60,000 bases of DNA from Nymphaea colorata (Eukaryota; Streptophyta; Magnoliopsida; Nymphaeales; Nymphaeaceae). A program made the position numbers and the translations under genes. Under the pieces are notes generated by a model, which was not told where the DNA came from, ran no database searches, and saw nothing but the letters and a program-made list of their open reading frames with translations. Below, in pieces: positions 1 through 15,510 of the stretch (the stretch's first letter is position 1; the number at the start of each line of letters is the position of its first letter). The stretch lies in assembly GCF_008831285.2 (NCBI RefSeq), contig NW_022205177.1:32501-92500 (forward strand), read 5' to 3'.

Positions 1-110
<110 letters not shown>

Positions 111-330
111 GACGGGAAATAAAATGCATGAAGTATGAATTTGATTCCATTGTAGATATTGGAATCGAGTCATACCAAAAGTCTTCTTCCTACCCCCTTT
201 CAACTCATTTAGATTTGTGGCTGTGGCTCGGCTATCCCCCTAGCCGAGCCATTCCCTTATGAAAAAGACTGAGCTAGCTAGGGCAAACCAAAACAAACAA
301 TAACTAAACGAATATATTCAACGGGCAAAA

Positions 331-422
331 GGAGAGAGAGGGATTCGAACCCTCGATAGTCCTTTGTTCGGAACTATACCGGTTTTCAAGACCGGAGCTA
401 TCAACCACTCAGCCATCTCTCC
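331..422 (-). tRNA. trnS-UGA: tRNA-Ser (UGA)
   Basis: A 92-nt class II tRNA read on the minus strand. The acceptor GGAGAGA pairs with UCUCUCC, the T arm carries GGTTCGAAT, and a long variable arm is present. The anticodon loop CTTGAAA gives UGA. It lies antisense between psbC and psbZ, its standard location. Confidence 0.97.
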
Positions 423-986
<564 letters not shown>

Positions 987-1245
987 ACCTTTTCAGTATT
1001 TTCCGGATCAACAACCCCCCCCCTCCGAAGAAATTCCGGTTGTGGGACACATTAACATTAAATATGATATGAGTCCAGAAAAGCAATTCTAGGGGGGGTC
1101 AAAAGTAACTTTTTGAATGAATTGAATGAAAATAGTTGGAATTTTCCTTAAAATAGTATCTGGCTCTGTACAAATATGGTATAGATACATATAGAATCTA
1201 TGGGTGTGTGTTGACACATGCGCGTGTATCAAGAACGAATAAAAT

Positions 1246-1316
1246 GCGGATATGGTCGAATGGTAAAATTTCTCTTTGCCAAGGAGAAGATGCGGGTTCG
1301 ATTCCCGCTATCCGCC
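1246..1316 (+). tRNA. trnG-GCC: tRNA-Gly (GCC)
   Basis: A 71-nt intronless tRNA. The acceptor GCGGATA pairs with TATCCGC, the anticodon loop TTTGCCA gives GCC, and the T arm is GGTTCGATTCC. It is the standard neighbour of psbZ and trnfM. Confidence 0.97.
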
Positions 1317-1488
1317 CATGGTGGAGTAATGTAATATGAGATGAGAAATTATCCGGTATAGTTTATATACCTACTATAGTGTAGTGGTTGTATTTTCTTT
1401 TACTCAGACTCCCAGTTCATTAAGGTGAAAGAATCAGACTTCAAAATAAATAGATATAAATTTTGACAAATACAAAGAAAAAAATATG

Positions 1489-1562
1489 TTGCGGAGACAG
1501 GATTTGAACCCGTGACCTCAAGGTTATGAGCCTTGCGAGCTACCAAACTGCTCTACCCCGCG
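1489..1562 (-). tRNA. trnfM-CAU: Initiator tRNA-fMet (CAU)
   Basis: 74 nt on the minus strand. It begins CGCGGGG with the unpaired first acceptor position typical of initiator tRNAs, has loop CTCATAA with anticodon CAU, and three consecutive G:C pairs at the base of the anticodon stem. It sits between trnG-GCC and rps14 as in most plastomes. Confidence 0.96.
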
Positions 1563-1609
1563 CTGACGAACTCGGAACTAATGACTAATGAACGAATAGG
1601 GATTAGAGG

Positions 1610-1725
1610 TGCCCCTATACCAGATTGATATGAATAGTATAGCCTATTCGTACAGAATGGTAAAGGGTGCCCCTATACCAGATTGATATGAATAGTATAG
1701 CCTATTCGTACAGAATGGTAAAGGG
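1610..1725. repeat. 58-bp direct tandem duplication
   Basis: Two adjacent identical 58-bp units, 1610-1667 and 1668-1725, lie between trnfM and rps14. Each starts TGCCCCTATACCAG and ends AATGGTAAAGGG. The second copy ends about 55 bp from the rps14 stop. Perfect identity indicates a recent slipped-strand duplication or an assembly duplication. Confidence 0.95.
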
Positions 1726-1779
1726 GGCTCCTCTAATAGAAATGAATAGAAATAGGACTTGGAAGGGATCTTTTTATCC

Positions 1780-2081
1780 CTACCAACTTGATCTTGTTGC
1801 CCCCGGCAACAAACATGCATGAACCATTTCGCGGAGTACGTGTCCGGATAGCCCAAAGTCTCGATAGTTAGCTCTGGGTCTTCCGGTCAAAAAACAGCGT
1901 CGATGAAGACGTATAGGTGCACTATTACGTGGTGGGGATTGCAATTTTACATGAATTTCCCATTTCTCGTCCAACGATGAAACTTTGCTTATTTCTTTTT
2001 TGAGGATCGACGAATCAAATGATATTTCTCTTCTAATTTCTGCCTCTTCTTCTCCCTCTGAATCAAACTTTTCCTTGCCAT
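1780..2081 (-). CDS. rps14: 30S ribosomal protein S14, frameshifted in this sequence
   Basis: RPS14 is a small-subunit ribosomal protein of the 30S head, co-transcribed here after psaA and psaB. The gene is recognisable from ATG at 2081 ([17 protein letters not shown]) to the stop at 1780 ([10 protein letters not shown]). The N-terminal frame runs about 30 residues to SSKKK and then stops. The C-terminal frame resumes at [12 protein letters not shown] and is intact. The span is 302 nt against 303 for the usual 100 codons plus stop. The lesion maps to a run of six T on the plus strand (1996-2001) where seven are needed. A homopolymer sequencing error is the simplest explanation, but a real pseudogene is not excluded. 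Confidence 0.93.
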
Positions 2082-2148
2082 AATGGTGTAGTTCCTATTA
2101 TTACCAATGATACACAATACAGATCGGATCCTAGATGTATAAATATAA

Positions 2149-2208
2149 GAAGGCGCGCCCCCTCTCCATCGAAATAAAAAATGAGATTTTTTTTGATATC
2201 GCGCCTTC
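2149..2208. terminator. Inverted repeat in the psaB-rps14 spacer
   Basis: A 9-bp perfect inverted repeat, GAAGGCGCG at 2149-2157 and CGCGCCTTC at 2200-2208, with a 42-nt loop. It lies between the psaB stop and the rps14 start. It could fold in the psaA-psaB-rps14 transcript as a processing or stability element. Function is inferred only. Confidence 0.4.
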
Positions 2209-2230
2209 CTTTTGAAAATAAATAATCAAC

Positions 2231-4453
<2,223 letters not shown>

Positions 4454-4460
4454 CTAGCCA

Positions 4461-7358
<2,898 letters not shown>

Positions 7359-9412
7359 TTATTCGAACCGCCCTGTGATCTTCAACCAATTCTGTGCTTC
7401 AATATAATTACCTGGAGTAAGCGCTATGGCTTGTTTCCAATACTCAGCAGCTTGATCGAACCAAGCCTCCGCAATTTCTGAATCTCCCTGTCGAATGGCC
7501 TCTTCTCCCCGGTCGGAATAGGTAGGTCAATTCCTTCCCTTAGAACCGTACTTGAGAGTTTCCTGCCTCATACGGCTCAGCAGTCAACTCTTTTTTGGCG
7601 TTACATCTTTCTTAATCTACCGTATCTAGCTGAATGAGATTTATCGGAGATCTATCCCTTCTTGGATTAGCCAAATCAAATAACCTGAAGAGGTTAAGTT
7701 AATTACATGAGTTTCAAACTCCGATTTGGATCAATAATCAGTTTTATCTCTTCTCCCACTCTCAGAAGAATGAAGCATAGATATCTCCCTCTATCATTAG
7801 AGTTTTCTGAAAGTTAACTATCTCGGTTTCGTCTAGAAATTCATATAGAATCTTTGAAAAAGACTTTCTTCGATAAGAAAAAAGGACTTACTCTCCTTGG
7901 GATCTGATACTACACCGCTGCTCAATACCTTAGTGGATCAACCCTATTACATAAGTTGATTCCTAACTTTTATGTCATATTATGACATACATAAGTAAGC
8001 AGGTCTTATTGTATCGGCCAAAAACCTCAATAATTGATCTTTACGGTGCTTCTTTTATCAATTAGATCCTTTATCCATAGAATCTAGTATAAGGGCTATA
8101 CTTAGTTCTTCATATATCGGCTTCTATGAAGTCTGTTTTTTTGCTACAGCTTCTAAAAATCGTTCCCCTTTGGACAATGGATATGTAGAAAGCCTATTTT
8201 TTTTGTTTCTCCTTAGATTTCCTAGTACTAGCAATAGGAGGTTTTAATACTAGCGGATTTGATCTTTCTTTCCTTCTTTCTATTTCTATAGTAGAGATAG
8301 TCGCACGTAATGGCAGATCACGGCCATATTATTAGAAGCTTGTGGTAAGAATGGATTTCGTTCTAGTGCTCGGAAATAATATTCCAAAGCCTTCGTATGT
8401 TCTCCGTTACTTGTGTGTATAAGGCCTATATTATAGAGTATATAACTTCGATCGTAGGGATCAATTTCTGGTCGCATAGCTTCATAATAATTCTGTAAAG
8501 CTTCCGCATAATTTCCTTCAGATTGAGCTGACATCCGTTACGGTCGTTCATTCCAAGAATCTCCGTTCCAGAACCGTACGTGAGATTTCCATCTCATACG
8601 GCTCCTCCCTTCTGCGCATAATATAATATTAAGGGAAATAATCCATGGAATCAAACCAAAACCAAAAAGATTTAAATATTTTCCTTATGAACTGACAGGG
8701 GCTAGTGTTTTTACAAGAAATCTCTAGCCAGCCTTCCTGCAAGAGGTCTTTTCTTACTTAATACCAAACATGTTGGTCTTTCTTAGAGAAAAATGGTAAC
8801 TCCAGCAATTTCTTTGTTCTTAACGCCCCCTATTTCCAGGAATTAGTCACTTCAACGATCTTTGATGGTTATACGGGTATCCAAAGTACGAACGAGATGG
8901 ATGTTTGTTGTCCTAACCATTCTTGGTAGTCCCGATCCCGATAAGAAGAAGGGGGAATTATATAACAAAGTTTTCGTTTTGTTGATTCCTAGGTGTAGTG
9001 CTTCTTCCCCTATGCCACCTATTGGCACTATTACAGTAGAATTGACATGCAATACAGAACCTATAGGTGTAACCTTTCGCTCAATACTAGAATCGACAAT
9101 TGAAGCATCTGAGGTTGCATCAATCGAGGATACACGACAGAAGGGATTGCTCTATCTCCAAACTTCACCTTCACCAAGCGTAGGTTTTTACCAATCTTTT
9201 TCTTTCCATACCGAATCGTGTCTCTTTTTGTAAGAATAAGAATAAATGAAATAGAGTGGTAAGTAAGAAAAAAGGAATCAAATCGCACCATCTCTGTAAT
9301 AGGTAAATGCCTCTTTTTCTCCCGAAGTTGTCGGAATTATTCGTAATAAGATATTGGCTACAATTGAAGAGGTTTTATCAATAAAATTTCCATTTATCCG
9401 AGATCTAGGCAT
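7359..9412 (-). CDS. ycf3: Photosystem I assembly protein Ycf3, three exons
   Basis: Ycf3 (pafI) is a stromal, thylakoid-associated tetratricopeptide-repeat protein that assembles photosystem I. Exon 1 is 9289-9412 (124 nt), exon 2 is 8307-8536 (230 nt) and exon 3 is 7359-7511 (153 nt). Together they give 168 residues, the usual length, in continuous frame. TPR-like helices begin near [44 protein letters not shown] and [22 protein letters not shown]. Both introns are group II: intron 1 (8537-9288) and intron 2 (7512-8306) start GTGCG on the coding strand, end AC, and carry domain V-like hairpins near 8570-8605 and 7541-7577. Residue positions agree with family exon lengths, so boundaries are firm. 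Confidence 0.96.
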
Positions 9413-10204
9413 AGTTTGCAATCCATTTTATAATTCTTCTCATTACCCCTCGCGGGTAAATGATCCCACAACAAAGGAATTGTACGATACGAAATGACAT
9501 AAAAAAAAAAGACTAATAACTAATTAAACTAATTATAAAATCAAAAAATGTGGATCTTTTACTCAGTACTTTTGGGAAGGGATCAATAAGGAACTATTTG
9601 AATACGGTTGGATTTTCGATTCCAATTTAGTAGTATACCAATGAGACTATTAGCTATTTCATTGAAATGCAAGAATCAAGGAATTTTTTCTACAGATTCT
9701 AATACTAATATAATAAACAATAACCTATCCTATCATAACCTAACCAAAATTGGATTTCATTATGATAATAAAAAAATGGAATAAGCATTCCATGATAAAA
9801 ATGGGGTAAGGATAACTATCCATTTTGTGTGCATAGCGTGTAGACACCATAAGATTATAGAATGAAAATCCATGGGATGATTCATCAATTTGTAATAGAT
9901 CCATAGCTCATGGGAGGGATTATTTTTGAAAAATCTGAAATGAAACTGGAAAGGATCCATCGGTTGATTCATTCCAACCCGTTGGTTTAATCCGGTAGAA
10001 ATCAAATATCAATAAGATGGGAGCGTCCGTCGTCTTGACAAGGATGAATACGTTTTTTTTTTTATCCCTCGAAACTTGAAGGAAGATCGTTCCTTGACAA
10101 AAAGTTTGATATGATAATGGATCGGTCGTACCTGTACTAAATAATATGAGTGACTCGCTATTCACTTGGTTTCTGGGTCATAATTAATAAGATAAGGTTA
10201 TGTA
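9413..10204. other. ycf3 to trnS-GGA spacer
   Basis: 792 bp of AT-rich non-coding DNA with several homopolymer runs, including A10 near 9502 and T11 near 10053. No conserved gene or convincing repeat was seen. Confidence 0.8.
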
Positions 10205-10291
10205 GGAGAGATGGCCGAGTGGTTCAAGGCGTAGCATTGGAAATGCTATGTAGGCTTTTGTTTACCGAGGGTTCGAATCCCTCTCTTTCCG
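10205..10291 (+). tRNA. trnS-GGA: tRNA-Ser (GGA)
   Basis: An 87-nt class II tRNA with acceptor GGAGAGA paired to TCTTTCC, anticodon stem TAGCA/TGCTA around loop TTGGAAA (anticodon GGA), a long variable arm, and T arm GGTTCGAATCC. It lies between ycf3 and rps4 as expected. Confidence 0.97.
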
Positions 10292-10607
10292 TATCCTCAT
10301 CTAATTCACCAACGTTACCAACCACACAATGTATCAAATACCAATTGATACCGTTATTCTAAGAGAAGAGAAAGACCCTTCTTTTCTTTCTTTATAGAGA
10401 TTTTTTTCTATTCCTAATTACTGTGCTGTGATACGTAAAAGGAAAAGAACAAAAAGAGGGGGAAGAAAAGAGCGGACAGTGAATGAAAATATCACTGCTG
10501 ATCCATTTGCGATACGTGAATGGGATCAAAATCCGTATCAAATCCCTCTACTTCTTTCAGCGAAAAAAGGGACAAAATTGTCCTAACCTTTGCTGGGTAT
10601 TTTAGGT
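10292..10607. other. trnS-GGA to rps4 spacer
   Basis: A 316-bp spacer between convergent trnS-GGA and rps4. It is AT-rich, and no gene or strong hairpin was recognised. Confidence 0.75.
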
Positions 10608-11213
10608 TCAAGTTTGTCGGGAATAATATTCTACGATTAGCAATTCATTGACTTTCAAACCGACCCATTTACTATCTATTATTTGATTGACTACCCCTTT
10701 ATATTGCAATGAGTGCAGAGTCAAATGTTTTGGCAATTCCGCGTTGGAGGATGAATCCATATGATTTTGAATCAAAGCTCTGGATCTTTGTTTATCCTTC
10801 GTAGTAATAATATCTCGGGGTTTGCAGCGATAACTTGGTATATCCACTAGACGACCATTAACTAAAATATGTCCATGGTTAACTAATTGCCTGGCTCCAG
10901 GAATAGTTGAAGCCATACCCAATCGAAAAAGAATGTTATCCAAACGCATCTCAAGTAGTTGCAGTAAAACTTGACCCGTCGAACCGTTTGCTTTTCCAGC
11001 GATACGAACATATCGAAGTAGTTGTCGCTCCGTCAGACCATAATGAAAACGCAATTTCTGTTTTTCTTCTAAACGAATACGATATTGAGATCTTTTCCCG
11101 GAGCGGGATTGGTTTCTAAGATCACTTGCGGACCTAGGTTTTTTACTAGTTAGTCCCGGCAAAGCCCCCAGACGGCGTATTTTTTTAAAACGAGGTCCTC
11201 GGTAACGAGACAT
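10608..11213 (-). CDS. rps4: 30S ribosomal protein S4
   Basis: 201 codons, the usual angiosperm length. S4 is a primary 16S rRNA-binding protein that nucleates 30S assembly. The N-terminal S4 region ([21 protein letters not shown]) is followed by the S4 RNA-binding domain, with [32 protein letters not shown] at about residues 87-118. The C-terminus is [14 protein letters not shown]. The frame is uninterrupted. Confidence 0.98.
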   Translation of the reverse strand: MSRYRGPRFKKIRRLGALPGLTSKKPRSASDLRNQSRSGKRSQYRIRLEEKQKLRFHYGLTERQLLRYVRIAGKANGSTGQVLLQLLEMRLDNILFRLGMASTIPGARQLVNHGHILVNGRLVDIPSYRCKPRDIITTKDKQRSRALIQNHMDSSSNAELPKHLTLHSLQYKGVVNQIIDSKWVGLKVNELLIVEYYSRQT

Positions 11214-11568
11214 AAAGACTCCTTATTTTAAAGAATAGGATAAACCTTAAGACTGAACTAAACGATAAACAAAGCGAAACCCACTGAAGTGCTAATGCTA
11301 AAAAGAGAAATTAGATGAATTGTATCAATACCCGTATTATTTTGTATATATGTATACATGGTAAGTAAGTATCCCACGATTTGTTCTATAGAGATACAAC
11401 TGCTCCAATAAGTTTTTTACTCATAATTGAATTGGAATGTAAGTTCCTGCGACATAGACATAATAGATCGGGAACCCGAGATTTGGAAGAAAAAAGGGAA
11501 GAGTCTTTTCACTATTCCTTTATCTCAAGGAGACATTATCAATCATGGATAAAAAATCGATAGGAAAA
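11214..11568. other. rps4 to trnT-UGU spacer
   Basis: 355 bp without a recognised gene. It contains the rps4 5' leader, with AGGAGT just upstream of the ATG (11217-11222). Confidence 0.75.
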
Positions 11569-11641
11569 AGCCGGCTATCGGAGTCGAACCGATGACCATC
11601 GCATTACAAATGCGATGCTCTAACCTCTGAGCTAAGCGGGC
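11569..11641 (-). tRNA. trnT-UGU: tRNA-Thr (UGU)
   Basis: 73 nt on the minus strand. The acceptor GCCCGCT faces AGCCGGC with a C-C mismatch at the fourth pair, which is common in this plastid tRNA. Anticodon loop TTTGTAA gives UGU, and the T arm is GGTTCGACTCC. Confidence 0.96.
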
Positions 11642-12101
11642 TCAACTCACATAACATAAAAATAAAATAGTGAGTTAGTTCAGTAAGCTGCTGTGATCTT
11701 AGCTTATTATAGCTAAGCTAGTCTATTTAGTTATAACGGATCTAGCCTAAGAATGCAATCTGGATCATAATGAGATTATGCACTCCTCTGATTTTATTCG
11801 TAAAGATAGGAAAAAGAAGAAGAATATTGACCGTTCCACTATTTCATATCGAGCAGGGAAAATGCGCGGAGGAGAGGCAGATATATGTGGGATATAGCTA
11901 TCCATATTGAATTGCGGATACATCAATGATAGAATCATTTCTGGTTCTGATTGAACCAAACACTGGTCTGGTAGAGCTGAAAGGGTTAAAAATAGGATTT
12001 TTTCCGATATCGGATCGGTATTTAATGAATTGAATGGTTCTAACAGAAAGGAAAGAGGGGAATGGAATCACAATAGGGTCCCGGCCTCAAAAGAAAGAAA
12101 G
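11642..12101. other. trnT-UGU to trnL-UAA spacer
   Basis: 460 bp, AT-rich, corresponding to the variable trnT-trnL spacer used in plant systematics. Nothing further is recognised. Confidence 0.8.
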
Positions 12102-12721
12102 GGGGATATGGCGAAATTGGTAGACGCTACGGACTTGATTGAATTGAGCCTTGGTATGGAAACCTACTAAGTGGTAACTTCCAAATTCAGAGAAACCCTG
12201 GAATTAAAAATGGGCAATCCTGAGCCAAATCCTGTTTACAGAAAACAAGGGTTCCTTTCCTAGAAAGCGAGAATCAAAAAAGGATAGGTGCAGAGACTCA
12301 ATGGAAGCTGTTCCAACGAATGGGGTTGAGGGGTTGGTAGAAGAATCTATCCATCGGAACTCTGAGGGGATGATCCTATGTACTGAAATATCAACTGAAA
12401 TATCAAACGATTAATCACAACCCGAATCCTTATTTTTTTTTATTTTCTTATTTATATATATTAATATATATGAAATATATTAATAATTAGTTCATAACTC
12501 TTGTGTTCTGAATCGATTCCAATTTGAAAGAAAAATAAAATATTCAGTGATAAAATCATTCACTCCAGAGTATAAGGCTGGGAGAGAAATGACTGATCGA
12601 ACGAGAATAAAGATAGAGTCCCATTCTACCTGTCAATGCTGACAACAATGCAATTTGTTTGTAGTAGGAGGAAAATCCGTCGACTTTAGAAATCGTGAGG
12701 GTTCGAGTCCCTCTATCCCCA
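12102..12721 (+). tRNA. trnL-UAA: tRNA-Leu (UAA) with group I intron
   Basis: Exon 1 is 12102-12136 (35 nt, GGGGATATGGCG to ACGGACTT) and exon 2 is 12672-12721 (50 nt, ending TATCCCCA). The acceptor GGGGATA pairs with TATCCCC. The 535-nt intron interrupts the anticodon between U and AA, the hallmark of the ancient cyanobacterial group I intron. Conserved core elements are visible, including AATCCTGAGCCAAAT near 12216 and GTGCAGAGACTCAATGG near 12287. No intron ORF is present. Confidence 0.97.
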
Positions 12722-13111
12722 AGTCCCCAAGAAATGCCTAGTTTACGACCTAAACATTTATCCTCTTTTTTCGCCAGCGCTTCCAAATTAGAAGCGGGTC
12801 AAAATTATATATGATATTCATTCGCTCGACTCTTTGACAAACGGATCCTAGCAGTTTCTCTCTTGCTTCAGCAGCTAAATGCAGTATATGTCCAAACGAA
12901 CATAACCATAACATATGTATATGTATTATTTGTATACAAGGATATACAAGGAATCCCATTATTGAATCATTCATAGTTCATATCCCTTACAAATAAAGGT
13001 TTAAAAAAAATCCAAAGAAAAAGAAATCCCAGGACTTGTAATGTTTCTTTAGTACCTTTAAATTAATTGACACAGATACATGTCCTCCAGTAGGATAATG
13101 TATAGAGGACG
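12722..13111. other. trnL-UAA to trnF-GAA spacer
   Basis: 390 bp without a gene. I looked for the trnF pseudogene copies known in some plant families and saw none. Confidence 0.75.
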
Positions 13112-13184
13112 GTCGGGATAGCTCAGCTGGTAGAGCAGAGGACTGAAAATCCTCGTGTCACCAGTTCAAATCTGGTTCCTGGCA
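13112..13184 (+). tRNA. trnF-GAA: tRNA-Phe (GAA)
   Basis: 73 nt with anticodon loop CTGAAAA (GAA), D arm GCTCAGCTGGTAGAGC and T arm CCAGTTCAAATCTGG. The acceptor reads GTCGGGA against TCCTGGC, so the second pair is U-G rather than the C-G I recall as usual for plastid tRNA-Phe. The stem remains pairable. Confidence 0.95.
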
Positions 13185-13839
13185 TATGGTTAATGTATCG
13201 AAATGTATATATACAAAGAGAAAATGAATATGGATCGGGATACAATACATATTCGTTACATTCATAGTCTAGTAGTTATTCATCGAGGTATCTACAACAT
13301 ACATCCCGACCCTTGTGGATCGGCAAAGGAATATATTCCTTCTTCTTTTTTGTTTGTCCCTACTATCCTTCCTTTGGCTCATGTTAATACTCCATACATA
13401 TCCGAAGTTGTCTGAAAGACACAGAAGTCTCGTCTGTTCAGAGGGTTGAGGGGTAGGAATAGAAAAGATCATTTCCGATCCAGTACAAATCCAATCTGAT
13501 CCCTTTTCATTTCTTAATTTTCCCATTTTTTTCGCCCCTTCCCACATTTTTTGCTTTCCGGGGCCCATCTAAGTGATGGGCGCGGTACATAGTTCATGAT
13601 GTATCTTTTGATTCATCCTATTGGCTCCGCCCATCCCCCAATGGATATGATACTTTGCATTGCATATTGGGTAATATTAATTTACTCGAATTAATTATAT
13701 ATAAATAAACCTCGAACCCCCCCTTTTTTATCCCATCATAATACGAATGACATGAGAGTCCAGTTACTCTATCTAGACGAGAAAGAACGTAAAAATACTC
13801 CTTCTTGAGTCTTGTAAGCTAAGATAAGTTTCTTATCAT
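13185..13839. other. trnF-GAA to ndhJ spacer
   Basis: 655 bp, AT-rich, with a TATATA tract near 13696-13702 and an A/T-rich 3' flank of ndhJ. No conserved gene is recognised; the open frames here resemble nothing I know. Confidence 0.75.
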
Positions 13840-14316
13840 TCAATAAGCATCCTGTAGTTCATAGAAATTAGGGGCAATATAATCCTTGCGTAGGGGCCAA
13901 CCAATCCAACTTTCGGGCATCAAAATCCGTTTCATGCGTGGATGATTATCATAAGAGATTCCCAACATATCATAAGACTCCCGTTCTTGAAAATCGGCGC
14001 TTTTCCAAATCCAGAAAACAGACGGGATTCTAGGATTACTCCTTGGGACAAATACTTTTATGCATACCTCTTCCGGTTGGTCCACACCATACTGTATTCT
14101 CGTCAGATGATACACACTAGCTAGCAATCCACCCGGTGCTACATCGTAGGCACATTGGGAACGTAGATAATTGTAACCATATACGTATGAAATGACAGCA
14201 ATGGAGTACCAATCCTCGGGCTTTATTTGTAAAGTCTCTACTCCTTGGTAATCAAAGCCCAAAGATCTATGAACCAGCTCGTGTTTCACTAGCCAAGCGG
14301 ATGAACGACCCTGCAT
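13840..14316 (-). CDS. ndhJ: NAD(P)H-quinone oxidoreductase subunit J
   Basis: 158 codons. NdhJ is a hydrophilic subunit of the chloroplast NDH complex (homologue of complex I NuoC), on the stromal arm, which supports cyclic electron flow around photosystem I. The 30-kDa subunit signature [24 protein letters not shown] is at about residues 117-140. I start at [12 protein letters not shown] (14316), matching family length; the frame is open 30 codons further upstream but that part is not conserved. It is the last gene of the ndhC-ndhK-ndhJ operon, 100 bp after ndhK. Confidence 0.97.
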   Translation of the reverse strand: MQGRSSAWLVKHELVHRSLGFDYQGVETLQIKPEDWYSIAVISYVYGYNYLRSQCAYDVAPGGLLASVYHLTRIQYGVDQPEEVCIKVFVPRSNPRIPSVFWIWKSADFQERESYDMLGISYDNHPRMKRILMPESWIGWPLRKDYIAPNFYELQDAY

Positions 14317-14416
14317 CTTCTTGATCTCCCCCACATATTTATATGAGTATTTGACATTGACGATGAAATTTATGAAGATTGATCCACCGTTTGTTATTCT
14401 GCACAAAACATCCTAT

Positions 14417-15157
14417 TTAATTCACTAATTCGTGAGAAGATACTGAACTCTTGTATTTGAAAAATGCTTCAGAAGGTATCTCTGAAGTCGATGTCGATTG
14501 ATAGAGTAATCCTTGATCGTAATTTACAGCACGAGTACTGCGTCCAAGATGAAACTTGTGATTAGTAGTAAAACATCGATTTTCCTGTTGGGCCCCCGTT
14601 CTATCTTCATAGATTTCTCGAGATACCTTCTTACGAAGTTTCGTTATAGCGTCTATAATTGCCTCTGGTTTAGGTGGGCAGCCTGGCAAATAAACATCGA
14701 CGGGGATTAACTTATCGACTCCCCGAACGGTACTATAAGAATCGGTACTGAACATTCCTCCTGTAATAGTACAGGCTCCCATAGCAATTACATATTTTGG
14801 TTCAGGCATTTGTTCATATAGTCTTACTAAAGAAGGAGCCATTTTCATTGTTACTGTACCGGCTGTTAAAATAAGGTCGGCTTGCCTAGGACTTGATCTT
14901 GGCACCAGTCCATAACGATCAAAATCGAATCGGGAGCCTATTAATGAGGCAAATTCAATGAAGCAACAACTGGTACCGTAGAGAAGCGGCCATAAACTGG
15001 AAAGTCTTGACCAATTCGAAAGATCATTCAATGTAGTTGAAATAACTGAATTGGGGGTTGTTCGGTCAAAGAGCGGAAACTCCATAGAATTCATAACTGT
15101 CTCAATGGAACCCTTTCCTTCTTTTTTATTGTCTGAATATTCAGGAGCTAAGACCAT
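14417..15157 (-). CDS. ndhK: NAD(P)H-quinone oxidoreductase subunit K
   Basis: 246 codons from [10 protein letters not shown]. NdhK (NuoB homologue) carries 4Fe-4S cluster N2, which passes electrons toward plastoquinone. The ligands are visible as TSCCFIEFA (Cys 64, 65), GACTITGG (Cys 129) and PGCPPKPE (Cys 160). The ATG at 15157 lies inside ndhC with four bases between it and the ndhC stop TAG. That is the arrangement shown in tobacco to give stop-codon-dependent translation of ndhK. An in-frame ATG seven codons upstream (15178) is a less likely start. Confidence 0.95.
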   Translation of the reverse strand: MVLAPEYSDNKKEGKGSIETVMNSMEFPLFDRTTPNSVISTTLNDLSNWSRLSSLWPLLYGTSCCFIEFASLIGSRFDFDRYGLVPRSSPRQADLILTAGTVTMKMAPSLVRLYEQMPEPKYVIAMGACTITGGMFSTDSYSTVRGVDKLIPVDVYLPGCPPKPEAIIDAITKLRKKVSREIYEDRTGAQQENRCFTTNHKFHLGRSTRAVNYDQGLLYQSTSTSEIPSEAFFKYKSSVSSHELVN

Positions 15158-15510
15158 TCCAATGCTCCTTTTCGCCATGCATAAACTGAACCAACAACTG
15201 GGATAAGCACGAAAATCAAAGCTTCTATAAACACGTATACGCCCAATATATCAAAACTCACGGCCCATGGATAAAGAAAGACCGTTTCGACATCAAAAAC
15301 AACAAAAACGAGAGCAAACATGTAATAGCGGATTCGGAATTGTATCCAAGCATCCCCTATTGGTTCTATACCCGATTCATAACTGGAGAGCTTCTCTGGT
15401 CCTTCACTAATTGGGGCTAAAACCCCGGAAATTATAAATGCCAAAATAGGAATAACACTTGATATCATTAGAAATGCCCAGAAAATATCATATTCGTAAA
15501 GCAGAAACAT
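15148..15510 (-). CDS. ndhC: NAD(P)H-quinone oxidoreductase subunit 3
   Basis: 120 codons, the usual length. NdhC (NuoA homologue) is a three-helix membrane subunit of the thylakoid NDH complex. Hydrophobic segments lie at about residues 10-32, 60-82 and 92-112, with the conserved loop [32 protein letters not shown] between the first two. It is the first gene of the ndhC-K-J operon and overlaps the ndhK start by 10 bp. Confidence 0.98.
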   Translation of the reverse strand: MFLLYEYDIFWAFLMISSVIPILAFIISGVLAPISEGPEKLSSYESGIEPIGDAWIQFRIRYYMFALVFVVFDVETVFLYPWAVSFDILGVYVFIEALIFVLIPVVGSVYAWRKGALEWS

